This document shows positions 17,804-28,401 of a stretch of 64,000 nt of DNA, in pieces. Made by a program: the position numbers and the translations under genes. Positions within the stretch are counted from its first letter, which is position 1. Every line of letters starts with the position of its first letter. The notes beneath the pieces were generated by a model that was not told the DNA's origin, ran no database searches, and saw only the letters and a program-made list of their open reading frames with translations. This DNA comes from Betaproteobacteria bacterium SCN1 (GTDB lineage: Bacteria > Pseudomonadota > Gammaproteobacteria > Burkholderiales > Thiobacillaceae), in assembly GCA_008923315.1 (NCBI GenBank), contig WBSF01000009.1, positions 372,001 through 436,000 on the forward strand, in the 5' to 3' direction.

Positions 17804-20041
17804 TCAGAACTTCAGTTCGCCGGTCAGGATGAAACGACGTTTCTGCCCCGGCACGGTGAACGGACCGTTGTCGTAGATTGCGTCGTAATAGGTCTTGTCG
17901 AACAGGTTCTGGATGTTCAGGCGCACGCTCCAGGTCTTCTGCTCGTAGGCGGCCATCGCATCCCAGCGTACGTAGGCCGGCGCGGTATTCGGATTGAAGC
18001 CGCTCGGCTGGCCGTTGGTGGTGTATTGCGCATTGGCCGAGGCGGCGGACTGGTTGTAGCCGTAGCGTTCGCCCTTGGCCTCTGCGCCACCGCCGATCTT
18101 CCAGCCGCCCCCGAGCTTGTAGGTGGTCCACAGATTGAAGGTATACGGTGGCGTGTTGCGCGGGCGTTTGCCCTTGAAGCGCGGATCGGCCACCACGCCG
18201 GTGGACTGCTCGGCGACCTCGAGGATTTCGGCGTCCATCAGCGCGAGACCGGCAAAGACTTCCCAGTCCTGCGTGATGCGGCCGGCCGCTTCGAATTCGA
18301 TGCCGTCGGTGCGGCGCTTCTTGGTCAGGATGGCGGCGGTGGATTCGAGATCGGTATTGCGCTCCCAGTTCTTGATCGCGCGATAGAGTGCGGTGCGGAA
18401 GGTCAGGTCGCCATCGTAGAACATCCATTTGGCGCCGACTTCGTAGACCTGGCTGGTCTCGGGGGGCTGCGGCGTGGCGGTCAGCTGGTAGAGGTCGGCC
18501 GTGGGGCTGAACGAATCGCTGTAGCCGACGTAGTAGTGCGCTTCGTCGGTAGGCTGGTACGACAGTGCGGCGCGATAGCTCCATTCGCCGTAACTGAGCT
18601 CGGGCGATGCGGCGCTGGAATACGTGGCGTCCAGTTCGTCGCGGCGGACGCCGAGCGTGGCTTTCCAGTACGGCATGAATTCCACCGTGTCCTGCACATA
18701 GAGCGCGTAGGAGTCGCCGGTGAAGTTGTTCAGCTGCGCGCCGGTGAACGATTCGACGCCGGGCAGGAAGACCGGCGGATTGCCGGCCGTGGTGCCGCCC
18801 AGGTTCTGCAGGCCCGCGCGGTGGCTGTCTTCGTGCAGGTATTCGACGCCGGCGAGGAGCTCGTGCTTCATGCCCAGCGCGCGGAACTTGCGGCTGTAGT
18901 CGGACTGGAGCGTGAAAGTCTCGTAATCCGTCGAGCGCGTCGGCCCGGTGTTGGGGCTGGCGCCGTTGAGGCCGGTCGCACCCGGCGCATCGGCGGCGCT
19001 CGGCGTGCGCGCCCAGTAGCTGCGCTCGTAGTCGCCGTAGCGCAGGCTGGTGCGCAGTTCGCTCTGGTCGGCGAAACGGTGGGTCCAGGTGCCGGTCGTG
19101 ACGTTGACGTCGCTGTGATCGAAGTTGCGGTCGATGCCCCAGAAATAATCGACGGGGAAATTCGTGTTGGGGCGGTGGGTGCTGTTGTCGAACGAGAAGC
19201 CGTAGTCGGGAATGTCGCGGTTGCGCATGGAAACGTGCGAGAACGTGAATTCGTCGTCGGTCTGCATGCCGAGCGCCAGACTGATCTGCGCGCCGGCGCG
19301 ATCGACGTCGGGCTGGGCGCCGGTGGCTGGATTTTCGCGCCAGCTGCCTTCGTTCCGTTTCATCAGGTTCACGCGCACGGCGCTGTTCTCGCCCAGGCGC
19401 TTGTTGAGATCGGCGGTGGTCTCGTAATAGTCGTCGGTGCCCACGCTGCCGGTGATCGAATAGGCATCGGCCCGTTTCGGCGTTTTGGAAACGAGATTGA
19501 TGACCCCGCCGGCCTGGCCGCGGCCGAACAGCATCGAGGCCGAGCCGCGCAGCACGTCGACCTGTTCGAGAAAGAAGGTTTCGCGGTTGTACTGCGCGGT
19601 GTCGCGAATGCCGTCGAGATACATGTCGCCGAAAGTGTAGAAGCCGCGCAGCATCATGTTGTCGCCGGCCCGGCCGCCCTCGGCGGCGTTGAAGGTGAGG
19701 CCCGAGACGTTGCGCAGCGCGTCGCGCAGGGAACTGACCTGCTGGTCTTCCATCAGTTGCCGGGTGACGACGGTGACGGCCTGCGGGATGTCCTGCGGGT
19801 CCTGTTTCGTTTTGCCGACGCGCGTCTCGGTGCCCTGGTAGCCATTGTTCACGGCCATCGGATCGGCGGTGTCCTCGACCTTGACGGTCGGCAGCGTGGT
19901 TTCCGGCACGGCCTGCGCCACGGCCTGTGGCGACAGCATCATGAAAGCCAGCGAGGCCGCGGCGGGCGCGGCGGCCGGATGCAGGCGCGCTACGAGCCTG
20001 CGCAAGGCGCCCGAAGGCGCAGGTTTACGGGGATGGGACAT
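17804..20041 (-). CDS. TonB-dependent siderophore receptor (Fiu/PiuA-like)
   Basis: This 745-residue outer-membrane receptor starts at 20041 behind CCAGGAG. A signal peptide ending at AQAV is followed by [10 protein letters not shown] (TonB-box region). The plug domain carries [20 protein letters not shown] and [17 protein letters not shown], the pattern of catecholate-type receptors, then a beta barrel ending in GELKF with terminal Phe. The neighbouring piuC, PepSY and cytochrome b genes, and upstream tonB-exbBD and feoAB, place it in one iron operon. It imports a ferric siderophore, probably a catecholate; the ligand is inferred from context. Confidence 0.93.
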   Translation of the reverse strand: MSHPRKPAPSGALRRLVARLHPAAAPAAASLAFMMLSPQAVAQAVPETTLPTVKVEDTADPMAVNNGYQGTETRVGKTKQDPQDIPQAVTVVTRQLMEDQQVSSLRDALRNVSGLTFNAAEGGRAGDNMMLRGFYTFGDMYLDGIRDTAQYNRETFFLEQVDVLRGSASMLFGRGQAGGVINLVSKTPKRADAYSITGSVGTDDYYETTADLNKRLGENSAVRVNLMKRNEGSWRENPATGAQPDVDRAGAQISLALGMQTDDEFTFSHVSMRNRDIPDYGFSFDNSTHRPNTNFPVDYFWGIDRNFDHSDVNVTTGTWTHRFADQSELRTSLRYGDYERSYWARTPSAADAPGATGLNGASPNTGPTRSTDYETFTLQSDYSRKFRALGMKHELLAGVEYLHEDSHRAGLQNLGGTTAGNPPVFLPGVESFTGAQLNNFTGDSYALYVQDTVEFMPYWKATLGVRRDELDATYSSAASPELSYGEWSYRAALSYQPTDEAHYYVGYSDSFSPTADLYQLTATPQPPETSQVYEVGAKWMFYDGDLTFRTALYRAIKNWERNTDLESTAAILTKKRRTDGIEFEAAGRITQDWEVFAGLALMDAEILEVAEQSTGVVADPRFKGKRPRNTPPYTFNLWTTYKLGGGWKIGGGAEAKGERYGYNQSAASANAQYTTNGQPSGFNPNTAPAYVRWDAMAAYEQKTWSVRLNIQNLFDKTYYDAIYDNGPFTVPGQKRRFILTGELKF

Positions 20042-20066
20042 GGTTCGCTCCTGGTCAGGGTTATCC

Positions 20067-20130
20067 ACTGGCTGGCGGAGCGATCACGCAATTCTGGGTG
20101 CTGGCGAAGCGTACGCATAGCTGGCTGGCG
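20067..20130 (-). repeat. Two copies of the CTGGCTGGC leader element before the siderophore receptor
   Basis: CTGGCTGGC occurs at 20068-20076 and 20121-20129 in the 122-bp gap between feoB and the receptor gene, 27 and 80 bp upstream of its start. The same element occurs in other iron and heme leaders of this window (24355, 32504-32529, 35565-35592, 36450-36482, 39423, 42858). Confidence 0.6.
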
Positions 20131-20163
20131 GTTGGTGATGAGTTGAAAATCCGGCGGAGAGGA

Positions 20164-22079
<1,916 letters not shown>

Positions 22080-22083
<4 letters not shown>

Positions 22084-22334
22084 GCGGTCGGAGTGTCTTC
22101 CAGCGGTGCGACCTGGATGCAGGCCGCTTCGGCCATGCGCAGCGCGAAAGTGGACGAACCGACCCGGATCACCAGCGGATCGCCACCGGGCGCGCGCGCC
22201 ATCAGCCGTACCGTCTCGCCGGGAATGAAACCCAGCTCGTGCAGCCAGTCGCGCCACTCGGGCGCGCGGTCGGGCGCGGCGACGCGCGCGATGCGGTAGG
22301 GCTTGAAATCGGCCGCGCGGTCGAGAGTGGTCAT
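22080..22334 (-). CDS. feoA: FeoA, SH3-like partner of FeoB
   Basis: This 84-residue protein is formed almost entirely of one FeoA domain, with LHELGFIPGETVRLMARAP near residue 30 and a C-terminal ALRMAEAACIQV strand. FeoA interacts with FeoB and is needed for Fe2+ uptake. Start at 22334 follows the end of exbD by 22 bp; the stop overlaps the feoB start (ATGA), so the two are translationally coupled. Confidence 0.92.
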
Positions 22335-22356
22335 GGTGTCGGGGCTGGTCGATGCG

Positions 22357-22785
22357 TTACGGCTGGGCGGCGCGCTCGGGTTCGGTGACGAAGCCGAGTT
22401 TGGTGAGGCCGGCACGCGCGGCGTCGGCCATGATCTGCGCCACATTGCGGTAGGCGAGATCGCCATCCGCGCGGATGTGGATTTCGGGCTGCGGGGTCTG
22501 GTGGGCGGCGAGATCCATCTTCGCGCGCCAGGCGGTCGCGTCGACCGCTTCGGCGTTCCAGAACACCGAGCCGTCGGCCTTGATCGACAGGTTGATCGTC
22601 TCCGGCTTCACTTCGTTGGGGGCGCTCGACGCCACCGGCAGGTCGACCTTGACCGCATGCGTCATCAGGGGCGCCGTGATGATGAAGATGACAAGCAGCA
22701 CCAGCATCACGTCGATGAGCGGGATCATGTTGATTTCCGCGTTGTCGCCGTCGCTGGCTTCGTTGCCGAGTCCGCCGAAAGCCAT
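22357..22785 (-). CDS. exbD: ExbD/TolR biopolymer transport protein
   Basis: The protein has 142 residues with a single N-terminal membrane helix, IPLIDVMLVLLVIFIITAP. It includes the conserved Asp of IDVMLVLLVIF that carries protons, then a periplasmic domain. With ExbB it forms the proton-driven motor for TonB. The gene starts immediately after exbB with an AGGAAC site. The adjoining tonB gene identifies it as ExbD rather than TolR. Confidence 0.93.
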   Translation of the reverse strand: MAFGGLGNEASDGDNAEINMIPLIDVMLVLLVIFIITAPLMTHAVKVDLPVASSAPNEVKPETINLSIKADGSVFWNAEAVDATAWRAKMDLAAHQTPQPEIHIRADGDLAYRNVAQIMADAARAGLTKLGFVTEPERAAQP

Positions 22786-23547
22786 TTAAGCGTTCCTCGC
22801 GGCAGCGGCCGGCGCGGCGTAGACCTGCGCGGCGTCCTTTTCGACGCGGGTGTTGTTGCGCACGCCGGTGGACATGAAGGCAAACAGATCGTGCGCGAAG
22901 CCGTCCACCTCGGTCAGCATCTGGCGTTTGGCGCGATTGAAGAAGTTGTACGCGAGCACGGCAGGAATCGCCACCGCCAGGCCCAATGCCGTCATGATCA
23001 GCGCTTCACCCACCGGGCCGGCGACCTGGTCGAGGCTGCCCGAACCGCTCATGCCGATGTTGACCAGCGCGTGATAGATCCCCCATACCGTGCCGAACAG
23101 ACCGACGAAGGGTGCGGACGATGCGATGGAGGCGAGCATGGTGTGGCCGTATTCGAGGCGCGCGGTGTCCTGGTTGATCGCGCGGCGCAGCGCACGGGTG
23201 AGGAATTCGTCTTCCGAGCCCGACTCGATCAGCCGCGAGCCGCTCTTGTTGCGGAACTGCTCGGCGGCCTTGAGGCCGTGGTGCGTGAGGTGCGAGAAGG
23301 GATCGTTGACGCCGTTCTGTTGCAGGTAGGCGGCCACGGCCTGCAGACCGGACGCCTGCCAGAAATGCGCGAGGAAGGCCTGCGCATGTTTCTTCATGCG
23401 CAGGTTGGCGATGGTCTTGGAGACGATGAGATACCAGGTGATCACCGACATCGCCAGCAGAATGACGAGCAGTACGTGTGCGAGCGTATCGGCCTGCGCG
23501 ATGAAGTGGGCGAAACCCAGCTGGGCGGTTTGGTTGGCGGTTTCCAT
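22786..23547 (-). CDS. exbB: ExbB/TolQ-type proton channel protein
   Basis: The protein has 253 residues and three membrane helices at about 25-50, 145-165 and 190-210. The MotA/TolQ/ExbB core is plain: APFVGLFGTVWGIYHAL near residue 145 and EALIMTALGLAVAIPAVLAYN near 186. It forms the pentameric proton channel around ExbD that energises TonB. AGGAG precedes the start, which lies 3 bp beyond the tonB stop. Confidence 0.95.
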   Translation of the reverse strand: METANQTAQLGFAHFIAQADTLAHVLLVILLAMSVITWYLIVSKTIANLRMKKHAQAFLAHFWQASGLQAVAAYLQQNGVNDPFSHLTHHGLKAAEQFRNKSGSRLIESGSEDEFLTRALRRAINQDTARLEYGHTMLASIASSAPFVGLFGTVWGIYHALVNIGMSGSGSLDQVAGPVGEALIMTALGLAVAIPAVLAYNFFNRAKRQMLTEVDGFAHDLFAFMSTGVRNNTRVEKDAAQVYAAPAAAARNA

Positions 23548-23550
23548 GGA

Positions 23551-24330
23551 TTAACTCCTGAGGGTGAACTCAATCGGCACGATGACCCAGGCGGCCACCG
23601 GTTTGCCGGCCTGGCGGGCCGGCTCGAATTTCCAGCTTGACTGAACGGTTTTGGCCGCGGCTTCGTCCAGGCGCGGATAACCGCTGCTTTTTGCGACTTC
23701 GAGCCGTGCGACGCTGCCGTCCGGATTGACGAGAATGTTGAGCCGCACGATGCCTTCTTCGCGCAGGCGCCGGGACAGGGCCGGGTAGAGCGGCTTCGGA
23801 TTGTTCAGATAGTCGGCCGGCCGCGGCGGTGTGGGCGGCGGTGGCGGGGGCGGCGGCGCCGGCTTGGGCGCTTCTGCCACGACCGGAGGCGCGGGCGGCG
23901 GCAGCACCTCGGGCACGGGCTCCGGTTTGGGCTCGGGTTTGGGGGCTTCGATTACGGGTGCTGGCGTCGGCACCGGACGCTCCGCCACCAGCACGGGGGG
24001 CGGAGGCAGGGGCTTGACCGGTTTGGGCGGCGGCGGCTTGGGTTTCGGTTCCGGCTTGGGTTCGGGCTGTGGCTCCGGCACTTCGGGCTGGATCAGGCTG
24101 ACCGTGAGCGGGTGTGGCAGCGTGACGGGCGCCGGCGCTTCGGGCTTGAGCAGCATCAGGGCCAGCACGAGCAGATGCAGGCCGGCCGCGACCGCCAGCG
24201 CGACCGGCGACAGGCGGGGCGCGTACGACAGCGCGGTCGCCCGCGGCGAAGCGGCCTGCGGACGAGCGGTCGAAGTTGGCGGTACGGTTTGCGAGGGCGT
24301 CATCCCGGGCGAAAATCCAGTTGCGTTCAT
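23551..24330 (-). CDS. tonB: TonB energy-transducing protein
   Basis: The protein has 259 residues. An N-terminal anchor helix lies at about residues 42-62 (LSPVALAVAAGLHLLVLALM), followed by a long Pro/Lys/Glu-rich periplasmic spacer to about residue 165, then a TonB C-terminal domain with YPALSRRLREEGIVRLNI, SSGYPRLDEAA and WKFEPARQAGKPVAAW. It carries proton-motive energy to the TonB receptors of this window. It is the first gene of the Fur-controlled operon tonB-exbB-exbD-feoA-feoB. The 40 residues before the anchor helix leave the exact start open; an internal ATG at 24303 is an alternative. Confidence 0.93.
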   Translation of the reverse strand: MNATGFSPGMTPSQTVPPTSTARPQAASPRATALSYAPRLSPVALAVAAGLHLLVLALMLLKPEAPAPVTLPHPLTVSLIQPEVPEPQPEPKPEPKPKPPPPKPVKPLPPPPVLVAERPVPTPAPVIEAPKPEPKPEPVPEVLPPPAPPVVAEAPKPAPPPPPPPPTPPRPADYLNNPKPLYPALSRRLREEGIVRLNILVNPDGSVARLEVAKSSGYPRLDEAAAKTVQSSWKFEPARQAGKPVAAWVIVPIEFTLRS

Positions 24331-24354
24331 GAATGCGGGCTGAGGACAGTGTCC

Positions 24355-24364
24355 TTGGCTGGCT
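24355..24364 (-). repeat. Leader element CTGGCTGGC-like copy before tonB
   Basis: TTGGCTGGCT lies 25 bp upstream of the tonB start, within its untranslated leader. It is the tonB copy of the recurrent element described at 20067. Confidence 0.45.
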
Positions 24365-24437
24365 GTGCCCCGTTTGCACGGGGAGACTCCGGGCCGCCGT
24401 TCATTTTGATCAGGCTATCACGGAAACAAGGCAAAGA

Positions 24438-24466
24438 ATGATAATAATTCGCATTATTTAAGTCAA
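24438..24466 (-). promoter_or_regulatory. tonB operon promoter with overlapping Fur box
   Basis: On the minus strand TTGACT and TATCAT are separated by 17 bp, a near-ideal sigma70 promoter. A 19-bp site at 24440-24458 matches the Fur consensus GATAATGATAATCATTATC at 14 of 19 positions and covers the -10 and spacer. Iron-bound Fur should therefore repress tonB-exbB-exbD-feoA-feoB and perhaps the receptor-piuC part. Confidence 0.85.
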
Positions 24467-24517
24467 ATCAAATAATGAGCGCGCGGCGTCCACACCATCA
24501 CGCGTGCCGGCGGCGGC

Positions 24518-26632
24518 TCAGAAATCGACGCGCAACGCGGCTTCGATGGCTCGCCCGGGCTCGCTGGCATAGTTGCGCAGAAATGACGTGCTGTTGCGGA
24601 TCTCGGCATCCGTCAGATTGCGCGCATTGACATAGAGCTCGCCCGTCAGGCCGGCGAGCAGGGGAACGACGCGTCGCAGTTCGAGATCGATCCGCGTGTA
24701 GCGTCGCGTGGGCGTTTCGTTTTCGCCCGGCCGGTTCTGCGCTGCCGCACGGGTCAGCCGCAACTGGCCGTGCCAGGCCTGCCAGCCCGTCTGGAAGGCG
24801 AGCCCCCAGCGGCGAGGCGGGAGGCGGGGTACGTCCGTGCCGTCGTCGAAACGGCCGCGTACCGCATCGCCGAACAGGGCGACGCGCGGTTTTTGCAGCA
24901 GACTACTGTCGAAAGTCCAGCCGACTTCGAACTCGTGACCGCTGAAGCGGCCTGCCTGCTGCGCGTAGCGCATCACGGGCAGGCAGAGATCGAGGGTTGC
25001 GCAGCGGGCCTTGAACAATTCCTCCTCGGTGTCCCAGAAGAGTCCGGCGTTACGCTGGTAGATGTAGTTCTCGGCGCGGTAACGGTACACGTTGGCGCGG
25101 ACGTCGAACGGTCCGGCCCGGTGTTCGAGACCGATGTCCCAGCCGCGCAGGGTTTCGAGGCCGAGCGCGCTGGCGCCGGTGTCGAAGGTGCGCGTCGCAA
25201 GGTGCGGACCCAGTGCGTAGAGCTCCTGCACGTCGGGCGCGCGCCGGGCGAGCCAGTGCGTCAGCGTGATCGCGCCGCCGGCATGCGCGTGCCGCAGGGC
25301 GGCCGAGAAACTGGCCGGCGCATAGTCGCGCGACGGCATGGGCACGGTCGGCCCGAACACGGTTTTCTGCGGCTGGGGATCGAATTCGACACGCTCCCGC
25401 CGGGCACCGAGCTGCACCTGCCAGGGAGCGATATCCAGCGTTTCGATCAAATACAGCGCCCGGCTCTCGACGGCGGTTTCGGGCACGAAGGCTTCCAGGC
25501 CGAGCGCAGAAAAATCCCGCGTCATGCCGGTGAAACCCAGTGTGCCCGACAGGTGTGCATGCAGGGCGTGTTCCATTTCGAGCCGCGCTTCGCGCACGTC
25601 GTTCAGAAAGCGGGTCTGCGGGCTTCCGTTGACGACTTCATCGTGCCGGTAGCGCGAGTCGCCATAGCGCAGCGTGATGCCTTTCATCCAGGCCCAGGGC
25701 GTATCGAGCCGGCCGCCGACGTCGAAACGCTGCTGTCCGAGGTCGATGCGCACGGCGTCCCCGGTGGCGGGCACGCCGCCGCCGTGACTGTGCGCGGGCC
25801 CGGGCGGAATGCCGTAGTCATCCTCGAAACGCGACAGGGCGACCCCCAGATGTCCGTGCGTGCCGACCAGGCTTGCGCCGACGCTGCCGCCGCGGCTGTG
25901 CGCGTCCGTGTTGTCCACGCGGCCATCGGTGTTGCGCCCGTTGACCAGCCCGAACTGCCGGATGATCGCCGCCTCGTCGATGGCACGACCCGGAATGGCG
26001 ATGTCGTCGGACCGCCGGGCGTGTGCGTCGACGTGCCAGGCGAGGACGCCGGATCCACCCAGAAGCTCGGCCGCGGCCGCGCGTTGACGCGAATTCGCGT
26101 TGTAGCGCGCCTGCACGGCGCCACCTGGCCGGCCGGGCAGGGTGTCGGGGATGCGCCGATCCTCGATTTCCACCGCGCCGCCGATGGCGCCGCCGCCATG
26201 CCGCACGACCGCAGGCCCTTTGACGACGCGGATGCTTTCCGCCAGCAGCGGTTCGACTGTCACGCCGTGATCCGGGCTCATGGCGGCGGCATCGTGCGTG
26301 CCGACGCCGCCGATCAATACGCGCGTGCGCGCGCCGTGCTGGCCGCGTATGAGCGGCAGGCCCACGTTCGGCCCGAAGGTCGAATTCGCCACGCCCAGCG
26401 TGTCCGCCAGCGTCTCGCCCAGTGTGGCGGCCGCTTTCGCGGTAAGCGCCGCGCCGTCGAGTTCGACGGCCGGCTCGATCCGGCGGGCTCCCGGTGTCGC
26501 CGTGTCGCTGACTTCGATCGTTTTCAGCACGGTCGCATCGGCGGGTGCGGCGTCCGCCTCCTGGCCCTGCGCAAATGCGGAATAGAGCAGTGCAGGCAAG
26601 AGGGGCAGGGCGGTGGGCAGGCGTCGGGTCAT
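24518..26632 (-). CDS. znuD: ZnuD-like TonB-dependent zinc receptor
   Basis: The protein has 704 residues. Start chosen at 26632, which opens a signal peptide ending near AQGQEAD. The plug is at about 45-165, the barrel ends in ALRVDF with terminal Phe. ZnuD-like traits are clear: LIRGQHGARTRVLIGG, EDRRIPD, a His-rich loop PPGPAHSHGGG, ELYALGPHLATRTFD, and a C-terminal NARNLTDAEIRNSTSFLR. Such receptors import zinc (sometimes heme) across the outer membrane and are repressed by Zur. It diverges from a PEP-CTERM gene across a 129-bp region with three operator copies. Zinc specificity is inferred. Confidence 0.88.
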   Translation of the reverse strand: MTRRLPTALPLLPALLYSAFAQGQEADAAPADATVLKTIEVSDTATPGARRIEPAVELDGAALTAKAAATLGETLADTLGVANSTFGPNVGLPLIRGQHGARTRVLIGGVGTHDAAAMSPDHGVTVEPLLAESIRVVKGPAVVRHGGGAIGGAVEIEDRRIPDTLPGRPGGAVQARYNANSRQRAAAAELLGGSGVLAWHVDAHARRSDDIAIPGRAIDEAAIIRQFGLVNGRNTDGRVDNTDAHSRGGSVGASLVGTHGHLGVALSRFEDDYGIPPGPAHSHGGGVPATGDAVRIDLGQQRFDVGGRLDTPWAWMKGITLRYGDSRYRHDEVVNGSPQTRFLNDVREARLEMEHALHAHLSGTLGFTGMTRDFSALGLEAFVPETAVESRALYLIETLDIAPWQVQLGARRERVEFDPQPQKTVFGPTVPMPSRDYAPASFSAALRHAHAGGAITLTHWLARRAPDVQELYALGPHLATRTFDTGASALGLETLRGWDIGLEHRAGPFDVRANVYRYRAENYIYQRNAGLFWDTEEELFKARCATLDLCLPVMRYAQQAGRFSGHEFEVGWTFDSSLLQKPRVALFGDAVRGRFDDGTDVPRLPPRRWGLAFQTGWQAWHGQLRLTRAAAQNRPGENETPTRRYTRIDLELRRVVPLLAGLTGELYVNARNLTDAEIRNSTSFLRNYASEPGRAIEAALRVDF

Positions 26633-26643
26633 GGCGGACAAAT

Positions 26644-26711
26644 TGCAACTTTGTTGCATTGTCACATCCGTTGCCGTAATATGCAACCAAGTTGTATGCA
26701 ACAAAGTTGCT
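26644..26711. promoter_or_regulatory. Triple inverted-repeat operator and promoter, probable Zur sites
   Basis: Three 15-bp sites of form TGCAAC-N3-GTTGCA lie at 26644-26658 (exact arms), 26682-26696 (one mismatch) and 26697-26711 (one mismatch); the last two are in direct contact. On the plus strand TTGCAT (26654-26659) and TAATAT (26677-26682), 17 bp apart, form a promoter for the PEP-CTERM gene whose -35 overlaps site 1 and whose -10 touches site 2. The divergent znuD promoter must lie here too. The zinc context suggests Zur, but the sequence differs from the classic GTTATA-type Zur box. Confidence 0.72.
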
Positions 26712-26761
26712 CATCACTGGGCGTCGCAGCCCGATCCATTCATCAAACCAGGGAGAGATTC

Positions 26762-27472
26762 ATGCTGAAAACGCATCTTGCATTTGCGGCGCTCATGGCT
26801 GTGTCCATGCCCGTGCTGGCCGACGAAGACCATCTGCACGCAGGCGATATCGAAGTGGAGGTCGATGCGGGCCAGCTCGTAGCGCATGGCGCCGCGCAGA
26901 CGCAATCGGGGACCGGCTACGCGATTTTCGAATCCGATTTCGGCGATTTCGCGGGCGGGCCCTACAGGACCGACGACCCCGGCTACGACAGTGCGGCGGG
27001 TACGTTTGCCGCCGGCACCATCATCAATTACCAGGCGCTCGGCAGCCTGTGGTACTGGAACGGCCTGAACTGGGGCAACAGCGTGGTGAACGGAGAAACG
27101 GTTCAGCTGGACGGCAATTTCGGCGAAACGACGGTCTGGACCGTCGGTGGCGTGACGGGCGACGGGGCGGGGCTGGTCGGCCAGGCCGGCAGCGACGGCA
27201 AGATTCACGAGCACCTCGACATGAGCATCGAGGCGCCGGCCGGCTTCCTGCCGACGGCGGGAGCCTATTACGTCGCGCTGCAACTTGTTTCGGAGGGCTA
27301 CGCGAATTCCGATCCCTTTCTGGTCGTGTTCAACAACGGCCTTGGAACCGAAGCCTACGAACTGGCCGTCGGCGCCCTGGCCGCACCCGTTCCCGAACCC
27401 GAGACGTATGCCATGCTGCTGGCCGGGCTGGGGCTGATCGCATTCAAGCTGCGCCGGCGCCATGGCGCATGA
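26762..27472 (+). CDS. PEP-CTERM protein, probably Zur-controlled (all3515-like)
   Basis: The protein has 236 residues with a signal peptide ending at VLADED. The mature chain opens with a metal-binding-like DEDHLHAGD and later has KIHEHLDM. The C-terminus is a full exosortase signal: VPEPETYAMLLAGLGL then a helix and KLRRRHG. I recall an NCBI family called all3515, Zur-repressed PEP-CTERM proteins; the layout and the shared zinc operator fit it, though I cannot run the search. Probable role: surface or matrix zinc binding that serves the ZnuD receptor. Confidence 0.78.
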   Translation: MLKTHLAFAALMAVSMPVLADEDHLHAGDIEVEVDAGQLVAHGAAQTQSGTGYAIFESDFGDFAGGPYRTDDPGYDSAAGTFAAGTIINYQALGSLWYWNGLNWGNSVVNGETVQLDGNFGETTVWTVGGVTGDGAGLVGQAGSDGKIHEHLDMSIEAPAGFLPTAGAYYVALQLVSEGYANSDPFLVVFNNGLGTEAYELAVGALAAPVPEPETYAMLLAGLGLIAFKLRRRHGA

Positions 27473-27515
27473 ACGCAGGCTTGGGGCAGGCCGGTTGGGC
27501 CAGGCGGCTTCTGTC

Positions 27516-28358
27516 ATGAACGCGCCCGGGGTTCTCAAACTGGGCCGGGCCGCCGTGCTGCTTGCGGGACTGGGATTGCCGCTCCAGGCATCCGCGGTCC
27601 ATTACGACGTCGAAATCCGCACCAGCGCGGGACCGGTCGCGGGGAGTCGGCTGCTTGTCGATTTTTATGGCGACCTCGATCTCGCGGAGGGGCTGCCTGT
27701 CGATACCGCCACCGGCTACAAGATCTTTCCGGGCTATTTCGACGATCTGGAGGGCGGCCCGCGACTGACAAACGATCCCGGATTCCAGGCTTTCCCCGGC
27801 ACGCTGCTGCCCGGCGAAGCCATTCATTTTCGTGCACTCGGGACGCTGGAATACTGGGACATCGCCGCAACGGGCTGGAGCGCCGCCCCGGCAGCGGCGG
27901 GCATCCGGCTCTATGGCGGAATTCCCGGCGATGTGGTGCTGAATTACCTGCTCAACCCGTTCAGTCCGACTGCAATTGCAGACTATGCATACTGGGCGGA
28001 TGGCACCCGATACAGTGCCGCGGACATTCAGGGGCCCGTGAGCGCGATCATCGACGATGCCAAATCGAACGGCGCCTTTCACGCGCATCTCGACTGGGAA
28101 CTGGATGCGGCTTCCTTGCCGGGCGTTTACCTGCTCACGCTGCAGCTGTGGTCGCCGGTGGAGCTGAACGGCATGGCCAAGTATGCGGATTCCGATCCCT
28201 TCATGATCATCTTCAAATCCGCGGGCGTGCAGGACAGCCTGCTGGTCGATGCGCTCCGGGCCCGTGTCGCGCCCGTGCCCGAACCGCAAAGCTATCTCAT
28301 GCTGCTGGCGGGGCTGGCGCTGGTCGGCGGGGCGGTCCGGCGCCGCATGCGCCGGTAG
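27516..28358 (+). CDS. PEP-CTERM protein related to its upstream neighbour
   Basis: The protein has 280 residues. Start chosen at 27516; an in-frame ATG at 27462 would overlap the previous gene and misplace the signal peptide, which ends at ASAVHYD. It shares segments with the preceding protein: a GxxIxxxALGxLxYW stretch near residue 104, FHAHLDWELDAASLPGVYLLTLQLWS near 190, and SDPFMIIFKSAG. The C-terminus has VPEPQSYLMLLAGLAL, helix, then RRRMRR. The pair look like diverged duplicates, 43 bp apart and cotranscribed under the probable Zur operator. Confidence 0.78.
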   Translation: MNAPGVLKLGRAAVLLAGLGLPLQASAVHYDVEIRTSAGPVAGSRLLVDFYGDLDLAEGLPVDTATGYKIFPGYFDDLEGGPRLTNDPGFQAFPGTLLPGEAIHFRALGTLEYWDIAATGWSAAPAAAGIRLYGGIPGDVVLNYLLNPFSPTAIADYAYWADGTRYSAADIQGPVSAIIDDAKSNGAFHAHLDWELDAASLPGVYLLTLQLWSPVELNGMAKYADSDPFMIIFKSAGVQDSLLVDALRARVAPVPEPQSYLMLLAGLALVGGAVRRRMRR

Positions 28359-28401
28359 CGGCCTGATAGACTCGCCAGCGGACCCCGACAAACGGATCGG
28401 T

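Noticed and set aside
18026-20146. A 706-codon plus-strand reading frame
   Set aside because: It is wholly antisense to the siderophore receptor and has no domain or ribosome site. High GC keeps such shadow frames open.
24770-27472. A 900-codon plus-strand reading frame
   Set aside because: Most of it is antisense to the ZnuD-like receptor. Only the last 236 codons, from ATG 26762 behind a signal peptide, form a real PEP-CTERM gene.
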